Source: Geminicoccaceae bacterium (lineage in GTDB: Bacteria > Pseudomonadota > Alphaproteobacteria > Geminicoccales > Geminicoccaceae). Taken from it: 64,000 bases of DNA. The stretch lies in assembly GCA_028279345.1 (NCBI GenBank), contig JANQNY010000016.1, forward strand, positions 1-64,000, written 5' to 3'. Shown here one piece after another: positions 7,737 through 15,831 of this stretch (its first letter is position 1; every line of letters begins with the position of its first letter). The position numbers were made by a program, and so were the translations under genes. The notes under the pieces are model-generated. The model worked only from the letters and a program-made list of their open reading frames with translations. It made no database searches and was not told the origin of the DNA.

Positions 7737-9929
7737 ATGGCCGAGTCGCGCGTGCCACTCGAAGACACCGCAGTTGACGGTCGCCCCGATGAAGCGCGGC
7801 GGTTAGCCCGTGAGAGCCGGGACGCCCGCGTGCTCAAGGGACCGTGGCGGTTGCTCACGGCGCTGCTCGGCGCGACCATGGTGCTCGTCTATCTTTATGG
7901 CGCCGGCTTTCAGGCTCTCGGGACCCAGTATCATCTGGGTGTCTACGTCCTAATCACCTTCGTGTTGGTCTTCCTCATCTATCCGGCGGGTGGTCGCACA
8001 GCGGTCCTGGCGATGGCAGTCGGCGGCGGCGTCCTACTGGCGGTGGCCGCGAGCGCCTTTCTCGTCTTCGATTCCCCGACCCAGTTCTACCAGCAAGTCA
8101 GCCGATTTCGCGACACGTGGTCGTATGACGGTTTCGCGGAGGCTGTGGCGAATGATCTGGGCCTCCTCTGGCTGACGCTGCTCTTGATCCCGATCGGCAC
8201 CGCCGTCCTGATGCCTTTGGACCTCTGGCTGACGCGGCGTGCTCCGAACGTGCCGACGGCCAGCGATCTGGTCATGACCGTGGCGATCGCCGCAGCGGTC
8301 CTCTACTGGATCAGCCAATTCGAGGCGCTGAACTATCGCGCCGGTGCCGAGACCCCGGTCGACAAGCTGGTCAGCATCATCGGTCTCGCGTTGTCGCTCG
8401 AGGTCTGCCGCCGCGTGCTCGGTTGGTCGATCACGCTGATCGGGCTCGCCATGATCGGCTTCGGCCTGTTCGGTCCCTACCTGCCTGATCTGATCGCGCA
8501 TCGCGGGTTTACCGTGGAGCGCCTGGCGACCGCGCTGTTTCTCACGACCAACGGCGTCTTCGGGGTGATGGCGAGCGTGCTCGCCACTTATGTCATCCTG
8601 TTCATCTTCTTCGGCGCGTTCCTGCAGAAATCGGGGGCGGGGCGCTTCTTCATCGATCTGCCGCTGGCCCTAGCCGGCCGTTCGACCGGCGGGCCGGCCA
8701 AGGTCGCGGTGATCTCTTCGGCGCTGTTCGGCTCCGTCTCCGGCAGCGCCATCGCCAACACCGTCTCATCGGGCGCGTTCACGATCCCGATGATGAAGCG
8801 CGCCGGCTTCAAGCCCAACGTTGCCGGAGCGATCGAACCGGCGGCCTCCATCGGCGGCATGTTCCTGCCGCCGGTGATGGGTGCGGGCGGCTTTCTTATG
8901 GCCGAGCTAACCGGCATTCCCTACGCGGAGATCATGCTGCTGGCGGTCGGTCCGGCGCTCCTCTACTTCCTCTCGGTCTTCTGCCTCGTCCATTTCGAGG
9001 CCAAACGCCACGGCCTACGCGGCATCGAAGATGGCAGCTTGCCGCATTGGCGCGAGGTGCTGCGTCGGGGCTGGTTCTTCGCCTTGCCGCTGATCGTTAT
9101 CACCGTCCTCATGCTGATGGGCCGCTCTCCCGGCAACGCTGCCTTCTGGGCGACGCTCGCCTGCGTCGCCGTGAGCTGGCTCCGCTCCGACACGCGCATG
9201 GGGCCAGTGCAGATCTGGGACGCCGTGCAGACCGGCGCGCGCAACACGCTCCTGATCGGCGCCACGGTCGGCGTCATCGGCGTCATCGTTGGCGTCATCT
9301 CGCTCACCGGCATGGGCCTCAAGTTCTCCGACCTCGTCATCTCTGCCGCGGGCGACAATTTGTTGGTGGCGCTCGTCCTGATCGGCCTCGCCTCGCTTGT
9401 GCTCGGCATGGGCGTGCCGGTCACGGCTTCCTACCTGATCGTCGCCGTGCTGGCCGTACCGGCGCTCGGTGCCATGGGCGTCTCGATCATCGCCTCGCAT
9501 ATGATCGTTTACTGGCTGTCGCAGGATTCCAACATCACTCCACCCGTCTGCGTTGCTGCCTACGCCGGCGCCGCGATAGCCGGCGGCGACCCTTGGCGAA
9601 CCGGCTGGACCGCCTTCAAGTTCGCCAAGATGCTCTACATCATGCCGCTCCTCTTCGCGTACGTGCCGGCTATCCTCCTCGACGGGACGACGTTCGAGAT
9701 CCTGAGCGCCTTCGTCTCGGCGACGCTCGGCACCATGGCTTTCGGCGCCTTCGCGATGCGCTTCTTGCGCCGCCACGCCAGCCTGCCCGAGTGGTTCATC
9801 CTCGCCGTCGCGACCGTGCTGCTGTTTTGGCCGACGTTCGCGACCGACGCCGCGGGCATTGTGCTCGTGGCGCTCGTCTGGTGGCTACAGCGCGACGCGC
9901 GAGCCGCCCATACCGTGGCCCCGGCCTAG
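7737..9929 (+). CDS. TRAP transporter fused permease (4TM/12TM, TAXI type)
   Basis: Fused small-plus-large permease of a TAXI-type TRAP transporter, about 730 residues. TRAP systems use an ion gradient, not ATP, to import carboxylates or similar solutes delivered by a periplasmic receptor. The hydrophobicity pattern gives an N-terminal DctQ-like block of about 4-6 helices and a DctM-like block of about 12-14. DctM hallmarks are visible: GGPAKVAVISSALFGSVSGS, SGAFTIPMMKRAGF, GGMFLPPVMGAG and ASHMIVYW. I start at ATG 7737 (preceded by GGGA) and not 7626, because the first 37 residues of the longer frame are not membrane-like. The receptor gene follows 39 bases downstream. Confidence 0.9.
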   Translation: MAESRVPLEDTAVDGRPDEARRLARESRDARVLKGPWRLLTALLGATMVLVYLYGAGFQALGTQYHLGVYVLITFVLVFLIYPAGGRTAVLAMAVGGGVLLAVAASAFLVFDSPTQFYQQVSRFRDTWSYDGFAEAVANDLGLLWLTLLLIPIGTAVLMPLDLWLTRRAPNVPTASDLVMTVAIAAAVLYWISQFEALNYRAGAETPVDKLVSIIGLALSLEVCRRVLGWSITLIGLAMIGFGLFGPYLPDLIAHRGFTVERLATALFLTTNGVFGVMASVLATYVILFIFFGAFLQKSGAGRFFIDLPLALAGRSTGGPAKVAVISSALFGSVSGSAIANTVSSGAFTIPMMKRAGFKPNVAGAIEPAASIGGMFLPPVMGAGGFLMAELTGIPYAEIMLLAVGPALLYFLSVFCLVHFEAKRHGLRGIEDGSLPHWREVLRRGWFFALPLIVITVLMLMGRSPGNAAFWATLACVAVSWLRSDTRMGPVQIWDAVQTGARNTLLIGATVGVIGVIVGVISLTGMGLKFSDLVISAAGDNLLVALVLIGLASLVLGMGVPVTASYLIVAVLAVPALGAMGVSIIASHMIVYWLSQDSNITPPVCVAAYAGAAIAGGDPWRTGWTAFKFAKMLYIMPLLFAYVPAILLDGTTFEILSAFVSATLGTMAFGAFAMRFLRRHASLPEWFILAVATVLLFWPTFATDAAGIVLVALVWWLQRDARAAHTVAPA

Positions 9930-9968
9930 TGCGAGGTCGAGGCACATGTTTCAACCAGGGAGAATCCT

Positions 9969-10979
9969 ATGCAAAAAGCAAGAACAGGCCGTCCCCTAAC
10001 CCGGCGCCATGTGCAGGTCGGGCTTGCCGCCTTGGTCCTGGCAGTCGTCGCCGGCGCGCCCGCGGTCGAGGCACAGACCGAGCGTTTGGCCTTTTCGGGC
10101 GGACCCGATGGCGGCACCTTCCAGTTCTTCTCCAACGGCATGGCAACGCTCCTGTCGCGCAACCTTGAAGGTGTTGAGGTCTCGAACATGGCGTCTGCCG
10201 GCTCGGTCGAGAACCTGCGCCGCGTGAACTCCCAAGACGCCGACTTCGGCATCGTCTACTCGGGCGACCTGTTCCTCGGGCGAGAGGGCCGGCTTACCGA
10301 CGACCCCAACGCCTACACGAACGTGCACGCCGTCGCCTATCTCTATGGCGCCCCGGCGCACTTGGTCGTGCTCGATGACTCCGGCATCGAGAGCGTCCAG
10401 GACCTCGCCGATGAGCAGGTCGCGGTCGGTCCCGCCGGCTCCGGCGCCGCCGCCTCCGCGCAGCGTTTCTTCGAGAGCCTCGACCTGTGGGACAAGATCA
10501 GCCCGCAGTTCATCGGCTACGCGCAAGGCGCTTCGGCTCTTGGCGACCGCCAGGTCGACGCGCTCTGGGTGTTCGCCGGATTTCCGAATGCCTCGGTGAT
10601 CCAGGCGGCATCGACCAACGACGTCCGTCTCTTGCAGGTCTACGAGGCCGCGGGCGAAGGCACGTTGTTCACCGACCACCCCTACTACTCGCAAGTTACG
10701 ATCCCCGCCGGAACCTACCCGGGCGTGGACTACGACGTCGTGTCGATCCAGGATTCCGCGCTCTGGGTGGCCGGCCGTCACCTCCCCGAGGATCGCGTCC
10801 AGTCCGCCGTCGAGGTGGTCTACAGCGAGGATGGCCTGGACTTCATGCACGGAGTCGCCAAGGCCGCGCAGGCGATGTCGGTCGACAGTGCACTGAACGG
10901 GATCGTCACGCCGGTCCACAAGGGCGCCCAGGCCGTCTGGATCGAGCACGGCAAGACGCTCAGCGACGCTCAGCAGTGA
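9969..10979 (+). CDS. TAXI-family TRAP solute-binding protein
   Basis: Periplasmic receptor of the TRAP system encoded just upstream, 336 residues. A signal peptide covers about residues 1-35 (ending PAVEAQ), preceded by an arginine-containing n-region (RRHVQVG), which could even be a Tat-like signal. The mature protein has TAXI-family landmarks: SGGPDGGTFQFFSNGMA in place of the usual GGxTGxYYP loop, GSVENLRRVN, and DFGIVYSG. An AGGGAG ribosome-binding site lies 7 bases before the ATG. Substrate unknown; TAXI proteins have been linked to glutamate, dicarboxylates and other acids. It is followed at once by a strong hairpin and then by a DctM-like remnant. Confidence 0.9.
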   Translation: MQKARTGRPLTRRHVQVGLAALVLAVVAGAPAVEAQTERLAFSGGPDGGTFQFFSNGMATLLSRNLEGVEVSNMASAGSVENLRRVNSQDADFGIVYSGDLFLGREGRLTDDPNAYTNVHAVAYLYGAPAHLVVLDDSGIESVQDLADEQVAVGPAGSGAAASAQRFFESLDLWDKISPQFIGYAQGASALGDRQVDALWVFAGFPNASVIQAASTNDVRLLQVYEAAGEGTLFTDHPYYSQVTIPAGTYPGVDYDVVSIQDSALWVAGRHLPEDRVQSAVEVVYSEDGLDFMHGVAKAAQAMSVDSALNGIVTPVHKGAQAVWIEHGKTLSDAQQ

Positions 10980-10983
10980 GGTA

Positions 10984-11012
10984 GGCGCGGGCCGCGAGCC
11001 GCGGTCCGCGCC
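10984..11012 (+). promoter_or_regulatory. 13-bp stem-loop after TAXI receptor gene
   Basis: Arms 10984-10996 (GGCGCGGGCCGCG) and 11000-11012 (CGCGGTCCGCGCC) pair over 13 bp with one G-U wobble and a 3-base loop, starting five bases after the receptor stop codon. No T-run follows, so it is not a classical terminator. Intercistronic hairpins of this kind commonly stabilise the upstream binding-protein message relative to downstream transport genes; that role is inferred. Confidence 0.7.
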
Positions 11013-11034
11013 GACGCTGGCAGGGCGTCTCCAA

Positions 11035-11179
11035 CTGCCCGTATCTTCGCGGAGCGTGGCGTGCGGCGCTGCCCTTCCTCGGCGTGCCCTTCCTGTTCTT
11101 GATCATGGTCACCTACATCCCGTGGCTTTCGACCTTCCTCCCGACGACGCTGATGGGACCGGAGGTGATCGTCCAGTAG
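11035..11179 (+). pseudogene. remnant: C-terminus of a TRAP large permease (DctM)
   Basis: In the frame ending at the TAG 11177-11179, the translation reads LRGAWRAALPFLGVPFL, then FLIMVTYIPWLSTFLPTTLM. This matches the last helix of DctM permeases, which typically run YRGVxPFxxA...LVTYxPxLSLWLP. Only about 45 codons are recognisable; the upstream 13 or so transmembrane helices are absent and there is no start codon, so this is a gene scrap. It lies directly after the receptor gene and its hairpin, where a DctM gene would sit in a conventional TRAP operon. An internal deletion is the simplest explanation. Too short for certainty. Confidence 0.6.
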
Positions 11180-11340
11180 GCGCCGACCGGCCGCGATCCC
11201 GCAGTCGGTCAACACTGGTTTGGGATGGGAACTCTTGGCTGGGACCAGCCGTGCGATCTCCCTTCCGCCCGCGAAATTGGGTTGGCATCGTGCGCTGAAG
11301 GGAGGATCAGGGGCGGGTCGCGCAAGTGGCGGGCGACACG

Positions 11341-13575
11341 CTAAGCCGCCGGCTGCACCGCCTTGCGGTTGGCCCGGCGCTGCGGCAGCAGCACCGCCAA
11401 CCCGATCGCGACGCCGATCGCGTCCGTAAGAATCCCGCCCTGGATCATCAACACCGCGCCGGCGATGAGCGCCAACCGCTGCAGGATGCCCAGTGAAGCA
11501 AGCAGGTAGCCCTGTACGGCGGCCGACAGGAAGTAGACGCCGACAAGCGCCGTTGCCGCGACCTGGAGGGCCTGAAACAGCGAACCCTCCAGCAGCATGG
11601 CGGGGCTGTAGAAGAACACGAACGGCACGATGAAGGCGGCGAGGCCAGTGCTGAAGGCGCGGAAGGAGGTCCGCATCGGATCGGCGCCGGCAATGCCCGC
11701 GCCGGCATAGGCTGCGAGTGCCACAGGTGGCGTGATCGCCGAGATCACCGCGAAGTAGAAGACGAAGAAGTGCGCGATGAGCCGCGACGTGCGGTCAGGG
11801 TCAGCGTAGCCGACGAGCGTCGGCTCGATCAGCGACGCGAGGCCGGGGGCGACGACCGAGGCAGCGACGGCGTAGGCTGCGGTGGTCGGCATGCCCATGC
11901 CGAGGATGATTGCGACGATCATGGCGAAGATCATCGCGAGCAACAGGCCGATCGCTTCAGGGAAGAACGGTGACGAGGCCACGCCCAGCAGCAGCGACGA
12001 GAACCTGGCGCCCACGCCCGTGAGCGCGATGACGCCAACGATGAGCCCGGAGCAGGCGCAGACCGCGATGATCTGGATCGACATCTCGGCGCCGATGCGA
12101 AGCGCCTTCAAGATGGCACGCGGACCCATCGCATAGGGCGTCAGCCAGCTCACCACGGCCGCGGCGGCGGTAGCCAGCGTGCCGGCGCGTATCACCGAAT
12201 AGCCGGCGAAGAGCGCCGTAATCAGGATGACGATCGGAATGAAGAGGTAGGCCTGACGCATCAAGATCGCCATCTTGGGCAGCTCGTCGTCGCTCATGCC
12301 GCGCATGCCCGTTCGCGACGCTTCGAAGTCGACCATGAAGTAGATCGAGGCGAAGTAGAGGATCGCCGGAATCAGCGCCGCCAGCACCAACTCGGTGTAA
12401 GGGATGCCGGTGATCTCAGCCATGATGAAGGCGCCGGCGCCCATGATCGGCGGCATGATCTGGCCGCCCGTGGAGGCGGCCGCCTCGATCGCACCGGCCG
12501 ATGGCGGGCGGTAGCCGACCTTCTTCATGAGCGGAATGGTCAAGGAGCCGGTGGCCACGACATTGCCCGCCGACGTGCCGTTGATCATCCCCATAAGGCC
12601 CGACGCGAAGACCGCCACCTTGGCGGGCCCGCCACGCGCCCGGCCTGCCGCCGCGAAGGCGAAGTTGACGAAATAGTCACCAACCTTGGACGCCTGGAGA
12701 AAGGCCGCAAAGATGATGAACAGGATGATGTAGGTCGACGAGACCGCCGTCGTCGGGCCCAGAATACCCTTGTCGGAATAGATGTAGGTGATGGTCTCGG
12801 TGACGGAGAATCCTTCGTGGCGCAGAAAGCCCGGCATGAACGGACCGACAAACGCATAGGCTACGAACACGGCGGCGATGCTGACGAGCGCCATGCCGGC
12901 GACGCGTCGGGTGAGCTCGACGATGAGCAGCATGCCCGCAAGACAGATCCAGACATCAGCAGCAGGTGCGAAGCTGGTGCCGTTCGAAAACCGATGCCGG
13001 TCGAGGATCAGCAGCAGATAGGCGAGCACGACGAGCGCAGCTGCCATCAGGATCCAGTCGGTCCAGAGGACGCGGTCGCGCCGCATCGAGCTCGTCCAAC
13101 CAGCAACGATGCCGATCACGGTGGCGAGAGCGACCGCTGGGGCACCAAGCGGGAACAAGCCCTCGGCCGCATTGACCATGCCACCTGCGGCGTGGGTCAT
13201 GTAACCTTGGACGAGTGGTATGGCGGCGAAAGCGAGCAGCGCGCCTGAAGCTACGGCGAGCCAGAGATCGACGGTAGAGGAGATCAGCGAACGCGACTGA
13301 CCGTCCGCAAGGAACACGCGCGCCGCAACCAGGCCAAAGCCGAGGACAAGCGCGCCCGCGACATGAACCAGACGAAATGTCCATGTCTCGAGCGGGGCAA
13401 TGTTGAGCGCGTAGAGGTGGAAGCTCGTATACGCGATGCAGAGCGTGCCGAAGAAGACCCAGAGCCAGCCACTGAACGTGCGCTGGTTGTTGGCCACCCG
13501 CTCGTCGTCCACATCCTGGGCGATCAGCTTCGCGTCATCGGTGGCCGACTGGGCCGCCGCGCGGTCCTGAGCCAT
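11341..13575 (-). CDS. TRAP transporter fused permease (second system)
   Basis: 744-residue fused 4TM/12TM TRAP permease, paralogous to the one at 7737-9929. DctM landmarks: GGPAKVAVFASGLMGMINGT, SLTIPLMKKVGYRPP, STGGQIMPPIMGAG, GMPTTAAYAVAAS and ITPPVALAAYAGAGI. It starts at ATG 13575 behind a purine tract (eight Gs then AAGGG on the coding strand), a strong ribosome-binding region. Its receptor gene lies immediately upstream, separated by a hairpin, so order here is receptor then permease, the reverse of the first system. The two systems converge. Substrate unknown. Confidence 0.9.
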   Translation of the reverse strand: MAQDRAAAQSATDDAKLIAQDVDDERVANNQRTFSGWLWVFFGTLCIAYTSFHLYALNIAPLETWTFRLVHVAGALVLGFGLVAARVFLADGQSRSLISSTVDLWLAVASGALLAFAAIPLVQGYMTHAAGGMVNAAEGLFPLGAPAVALATVIGIVAGWTSSMRRDRVLWTDWILMAAALVVLAYLLLILDRHRFSNGTSFAPAADVWICLAGMLLIVELTRRVAGMALVSIAAVFVAYAFVGPFMPGFLRHEGFSVTETITYIYSDKGILGPTTAVSSTYIILFIIFAAFLQASKVGDYFVNFAFAAAGRARGGPAKVAVFASGLMGMINGTSAGNVVATGSLTIPLMKKVGYRPPSAGAIEAAASTGGQIMPPIMGAGAFIMAEITGIPYTELVLAALIPAILYFASIYFMVDFEASRTGMRGMSDDELPKMAILMRQAYLFIPIVILITALFAGYSVIRAGTLATAAAAVVSWLTPYAMGPRAILKALRIGAEMSIQIIAVCACSGLIVGVIALTGVGARFSSLLLGVASSPFFPEAIGLLLAMIFAMIVAIILGMGMPTTAAYAVAASVVAPGLASLIEPTLVGYADPDRTSRLIAHFFVFYFAVISAITPPVALAAYAGAGIAGADPMRTSFRAFSTGLAAFIVPFVFFYSPAMLLEGSLFQALQVAATALVGVYFLSAAVQGYLLASLGILQRLALIAGAVLMIQGGILTDAIGVAIGLAVLLPQRRANRKAVQPAA

Positions 13576-13613
13576 GAACCCTTCCCCCCCCTTTTGCGCC
13601 GGTCGCCCGGCGA

Positions 13614-13646
13614 GGCGGGCTCACGCTCCTCCTGCGCGAACCCGCC
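13614..13646 (-). promoter_or_regulatory. 13-bp stem-loop between TAXI receptor and permease
   Basis: Arms 13614-13626 and 13634-13646 pair over 13 bp with two G-U wobbles in the RNA (coding-strand arms GGCGGGTTCGCGC and GCGTGAGCCCGCC). The 7-base loop reads AGGAGGA on the coding strand. It sits 24 bases after the receptor stop and about 38 before the permease ATG. The loop could also act as a ribosome-standby or decoy sequence; the differential-expression role is inferred from position. Confidence 0.65.
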
Positions 13647-13670
13647 GGCCGTCAGCTTATCGTTTCAAGA

Positions 13671-14663
13671 TCAGCCCTTGAGCTCATCCGGGACGTCGAA
13701 GCCGTTGTCCTCGTACCACTTCCAAGCACCGGGGTGGAACGGCAGGAAGGTGTTGCGATCCCAGTACTCTGGCTTGGTCGACTGAGCGGCCCGATGGATC
13801 TCGATCATGCGCTCGTTTTGGCCGAGCACGGTCTCCATCACGTTGTAGACGAAGCTCTCGGGCAGATCGGCGTTGGCGATCGCAAAGTTCCACATCGACA
13901 CCGTCTTCTTGTCCTCGTCGAGCGACTGGTAGGTGCCCGCGGGGACGACGAACGGCGAGACAGGGAAGCTGTCTTGGATCGTCGCCAGCTCCTCGTCGGT
14001 GAAGTTGGGCAACAGGATCGCGTTCTGCGCTTCGAGCTGGCTGACGGCGGGTGTCGGGATGCCCGCGGCGAAAGCGATGACGTCGGCGAGACCGTCTTGC
14101 AACTGGCCGGCAAGGTCGGCCCAGCTGCCGTTGCGCTTGTCGAACTCCACACCGACCGTTTCCAGCATCGCCGGGAAGTAGGTATCGGAGGTCGAACCGG
14201 CGGGGCCGAATCCAATGACGGCGCCGTCGGGGATCTCCGAGATCTGCTCGACCCCGGAGTTCGCGAGCACGGTGACGACGAACGGAGTCTCGTACATCGG
14301 GAACAACGCCTGCACCTTGTCGTGCGGGTTGCCCGGGGCGAGGGGGCTGCGCCCGTTGACCGCCTCGTAAGCCGGCCCCATCGTCGTCATGGCCATTTCG
14401 ACGTCGCCGGTATGGACGAGCGCCATATTCTGCACTGGTCCGCCGGTGACTTGGCCGCCAGCCGCGAGACCCAGCTCCTCGGCCACGAGATTGGCCCATC
14501 CGGAACCGTAGGTGAAGTATGTGCCACCCTGGCTTGCTGTGCCGACGGTGAAGCTCTCGGGCCAGCCCGTCCGATCCTCGACGTCTACGGACTGTGCCAA
14601 TGCGGCACCGCTCAGCGCCACCGAGAGACCGGCGCCGAGCACAAGCTTGTTGTTGATGATCAC
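13671..14663 (-). CDS. TAXI-family TRAP solute-binding protein (second system)
   Basis: Periplasmic receptor of about 330 residues for the adjacent fused permease. The start is set at GTG 14663 because AGGAG lies just upstream and the product then begins with a proper signal peptide (IINNKLVLGAGLSVALSGAALAQ). The longer frame to 14738 would bury it behind 25 polar residues. Family landmarks are VGTASQGGTYFTYGSGWANL (the TAXI ligand loop) and IGFGPAGSTSDTYFPAML. It differs clearly from the first receptor, so ligands probably differ. The upstream region holds a CGTGAC-N5-GTCACG palindrome that may be an operator. Confidence 0.9.
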   Translation of the reverse strand: MIINNKLVLGAGLSVALSGAALAQSVDVEDRTGWPESFTVGTASQGGTYFTYGSGWANLVAEELGLAAGGQVTGGPVQNMALVHTGDVEMAMTTMGPAYEAVNGRSPLAPGNPHDKVQALFPMYETPFVVTVLANSGVEQISEIPDGAVIGFGPAGSTSDTYFPAMLETVGVEFDKRNGSWADLAGQLQDGLADVIAFAAGIPTPAVSQLEAQNAILLPNFTDEELATIQDSFPVSPFVVPAGTYQSLDEDKKTVSMWNFAIANADLPESFVYNVMETVLGQNERMIEIHRAAQSTKPEYWDRNTFLPFHPGAWKWYEDNGFDVPDELKG

Positions 14664-15030
14664 GAGGCTCTCCTGACCTAGCGTAAGGTTCAAGTTCTTG
14701 GTTGCGTCGGCTCGGTAGCTGACGCGAGGCGGGAACATGGCTTATTCCTCATGGCGTGCAAGCAACATTCAAACGTCCGTGACCAAGTGTCACGAAAGTG
14801 CCGCATCGATACTGCATGACGGAATAATGAATGACGCCTTCACACTAAGCGAAGCCTCATCTCCATGAGGTCGGCGCCGCCGATCATTTCGCGACAATTA
14901 GTCGCGGTATTGCGTGCTGGCCTACATCTTGCGCGCGGCATCTATGGCTTAATGGCCGAGAACACCACGTTCGCAAGATCACGCTTGCGTCGACGCGACC
15001 CGAAGACCAACCGAGGCCACGTCGGTGCAG
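14664..15030. other. intergenic region upstream of second TAXI receptor
   Basis: About 365 bases between the receptor start and the stop of the lipoprotein gene, both on the minus strand. It is relatively A/T-rich between 14740 and 14960. Apart from the palindrome at 14778-14794 I see no gene, no tRNA and no convincing terminator. The short plus-strand frame at 14865-15074 has no ribosome-binding site or recognisable product. Confidence 0.5.
14778..14794. promoter_or_regulatory. perfect CGTGAC-N5-GTCACG palindrome (possible operator)
   Basis: Arms 14778-14783 and 14789-14794 are perfect inverted repeats separated by CAAGT, about 115 bases upstream of the GTG start of the second TAXI receptor, in an A/T-enriched stretch. 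The size and spacing fit a dimeric helix-turn-helix regulator. No regulator gene is adjacent, so the binding protein is unknown. Confidence 0.4.
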
Positions 15031-15630
15031 CTAAGAGTCCAGGCGCAGCTCGACATCGTCTGTTGTGTAGGTGACGAGTTCAGGCGGCGTGCCGAGCACC
15101 GCGTCGCCAGCGGGCGTGTAGGTTTCGGTTCGGTACTGCGCTGGGACGTCAGTGCGGAAGTAGGCGCCGCAGACCTCACCGATCGAGGCGAACATCTCCA
15201 TCACCTGCGCCGCTACCGTGGCGGCAATGTCGGCGTCGACGGCGTCGTCCGACATGATGTCGAGATCCGCGTTGGCGAAATCCGCGCAAGCGAAGCCGGT
15301 ATCGTTGACCGTGAACGGTACCGTACCGATGGCGGTCGTATCTTCATCGACCTGGAACTCCGCGATCGAGGAGCCGGACGACCCGGCCAACACGTAGTTC
15401 GTAACCAATGTGCAGGTCTGGCTGGCCGGATCGTAGTCGGTGCACTCGGTGTCCGAGGCCTCATTCTCGCGCAAGACCTCGGGAAAGGGCACGAAATCGG
15501 GACGCGCGGCGATGGCGTCGAGACCGCCCGTCTCGGTCATGCCGCCCTGCGTCGTCGCGCAGCCAGCGGCGAGCAGAAGTGCCGGGAGCGCGCTGAGCGC
15601 CGCACGGCATCGCCAGATTTCGTCGGTCAT
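15031..15630 (-). CDS. putative lipoprotein of unknown function
   Basis: 199-residue predicted lipoprotein. From ATG 15630 the product begins MTDEIWRCRAALSALPALLL and then AAGCATTQGG, a textbook lipobox with the lipidated Cys24. The mature part is acidic, holds two closely spaced cysteines (TECTDYDPASQTC) that could form a disulfide, and a third and fourth further on (ACADF, EVCGAYF). No family is recognised. The longer frame to 15699 lacks a signal peptide at its N-terminus and is rejected. Likely anchored in the periplasmic face of a membrane. It is monocistronic as far as can be seen. Confidence 0.75.
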   Translation of the reverse strand: MTDEIWRCRAALSALPALLLAAGCATTQGGMTETGGLDAIAARPDFVPFPEVLRENEASDTECTDYDPASQTCTLVTNYVLAGSSGSSIAEFQVDEDTTAIGTVPFTVNDTGFACADFANADLDIMSDDAVDADIAATVAAQVMEMFASIGEVCGAYFRTDVPAQYRTETYTPAGDAVLGTPPELVTYTTDDVELRLDS

Positions 15631-15831
15631 GACATGGTTCCCACTACTGTGATTTATGAGCTGCTGATGATCCGAGTTGAATCGAGGGCATCGAAGCAAT
15701 CGGCCAGATTGAACTATCGGAATAAGCTTGGATTTCGCACGTGGCTACCTCGCGTTCGGTCGATGTAGCCGCCGAAAGGCCGGAGCCGCAAACGAGCGCG
15801 CGTTGCGCCTCAGCAAAGGAAGTCACATCCC

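Noticed and set aside
11056-11298. 80-codon plus-strand frame
   Set aside because: Out of frame with the DctM-like remnant; the product is not membrane-like and has no family match.
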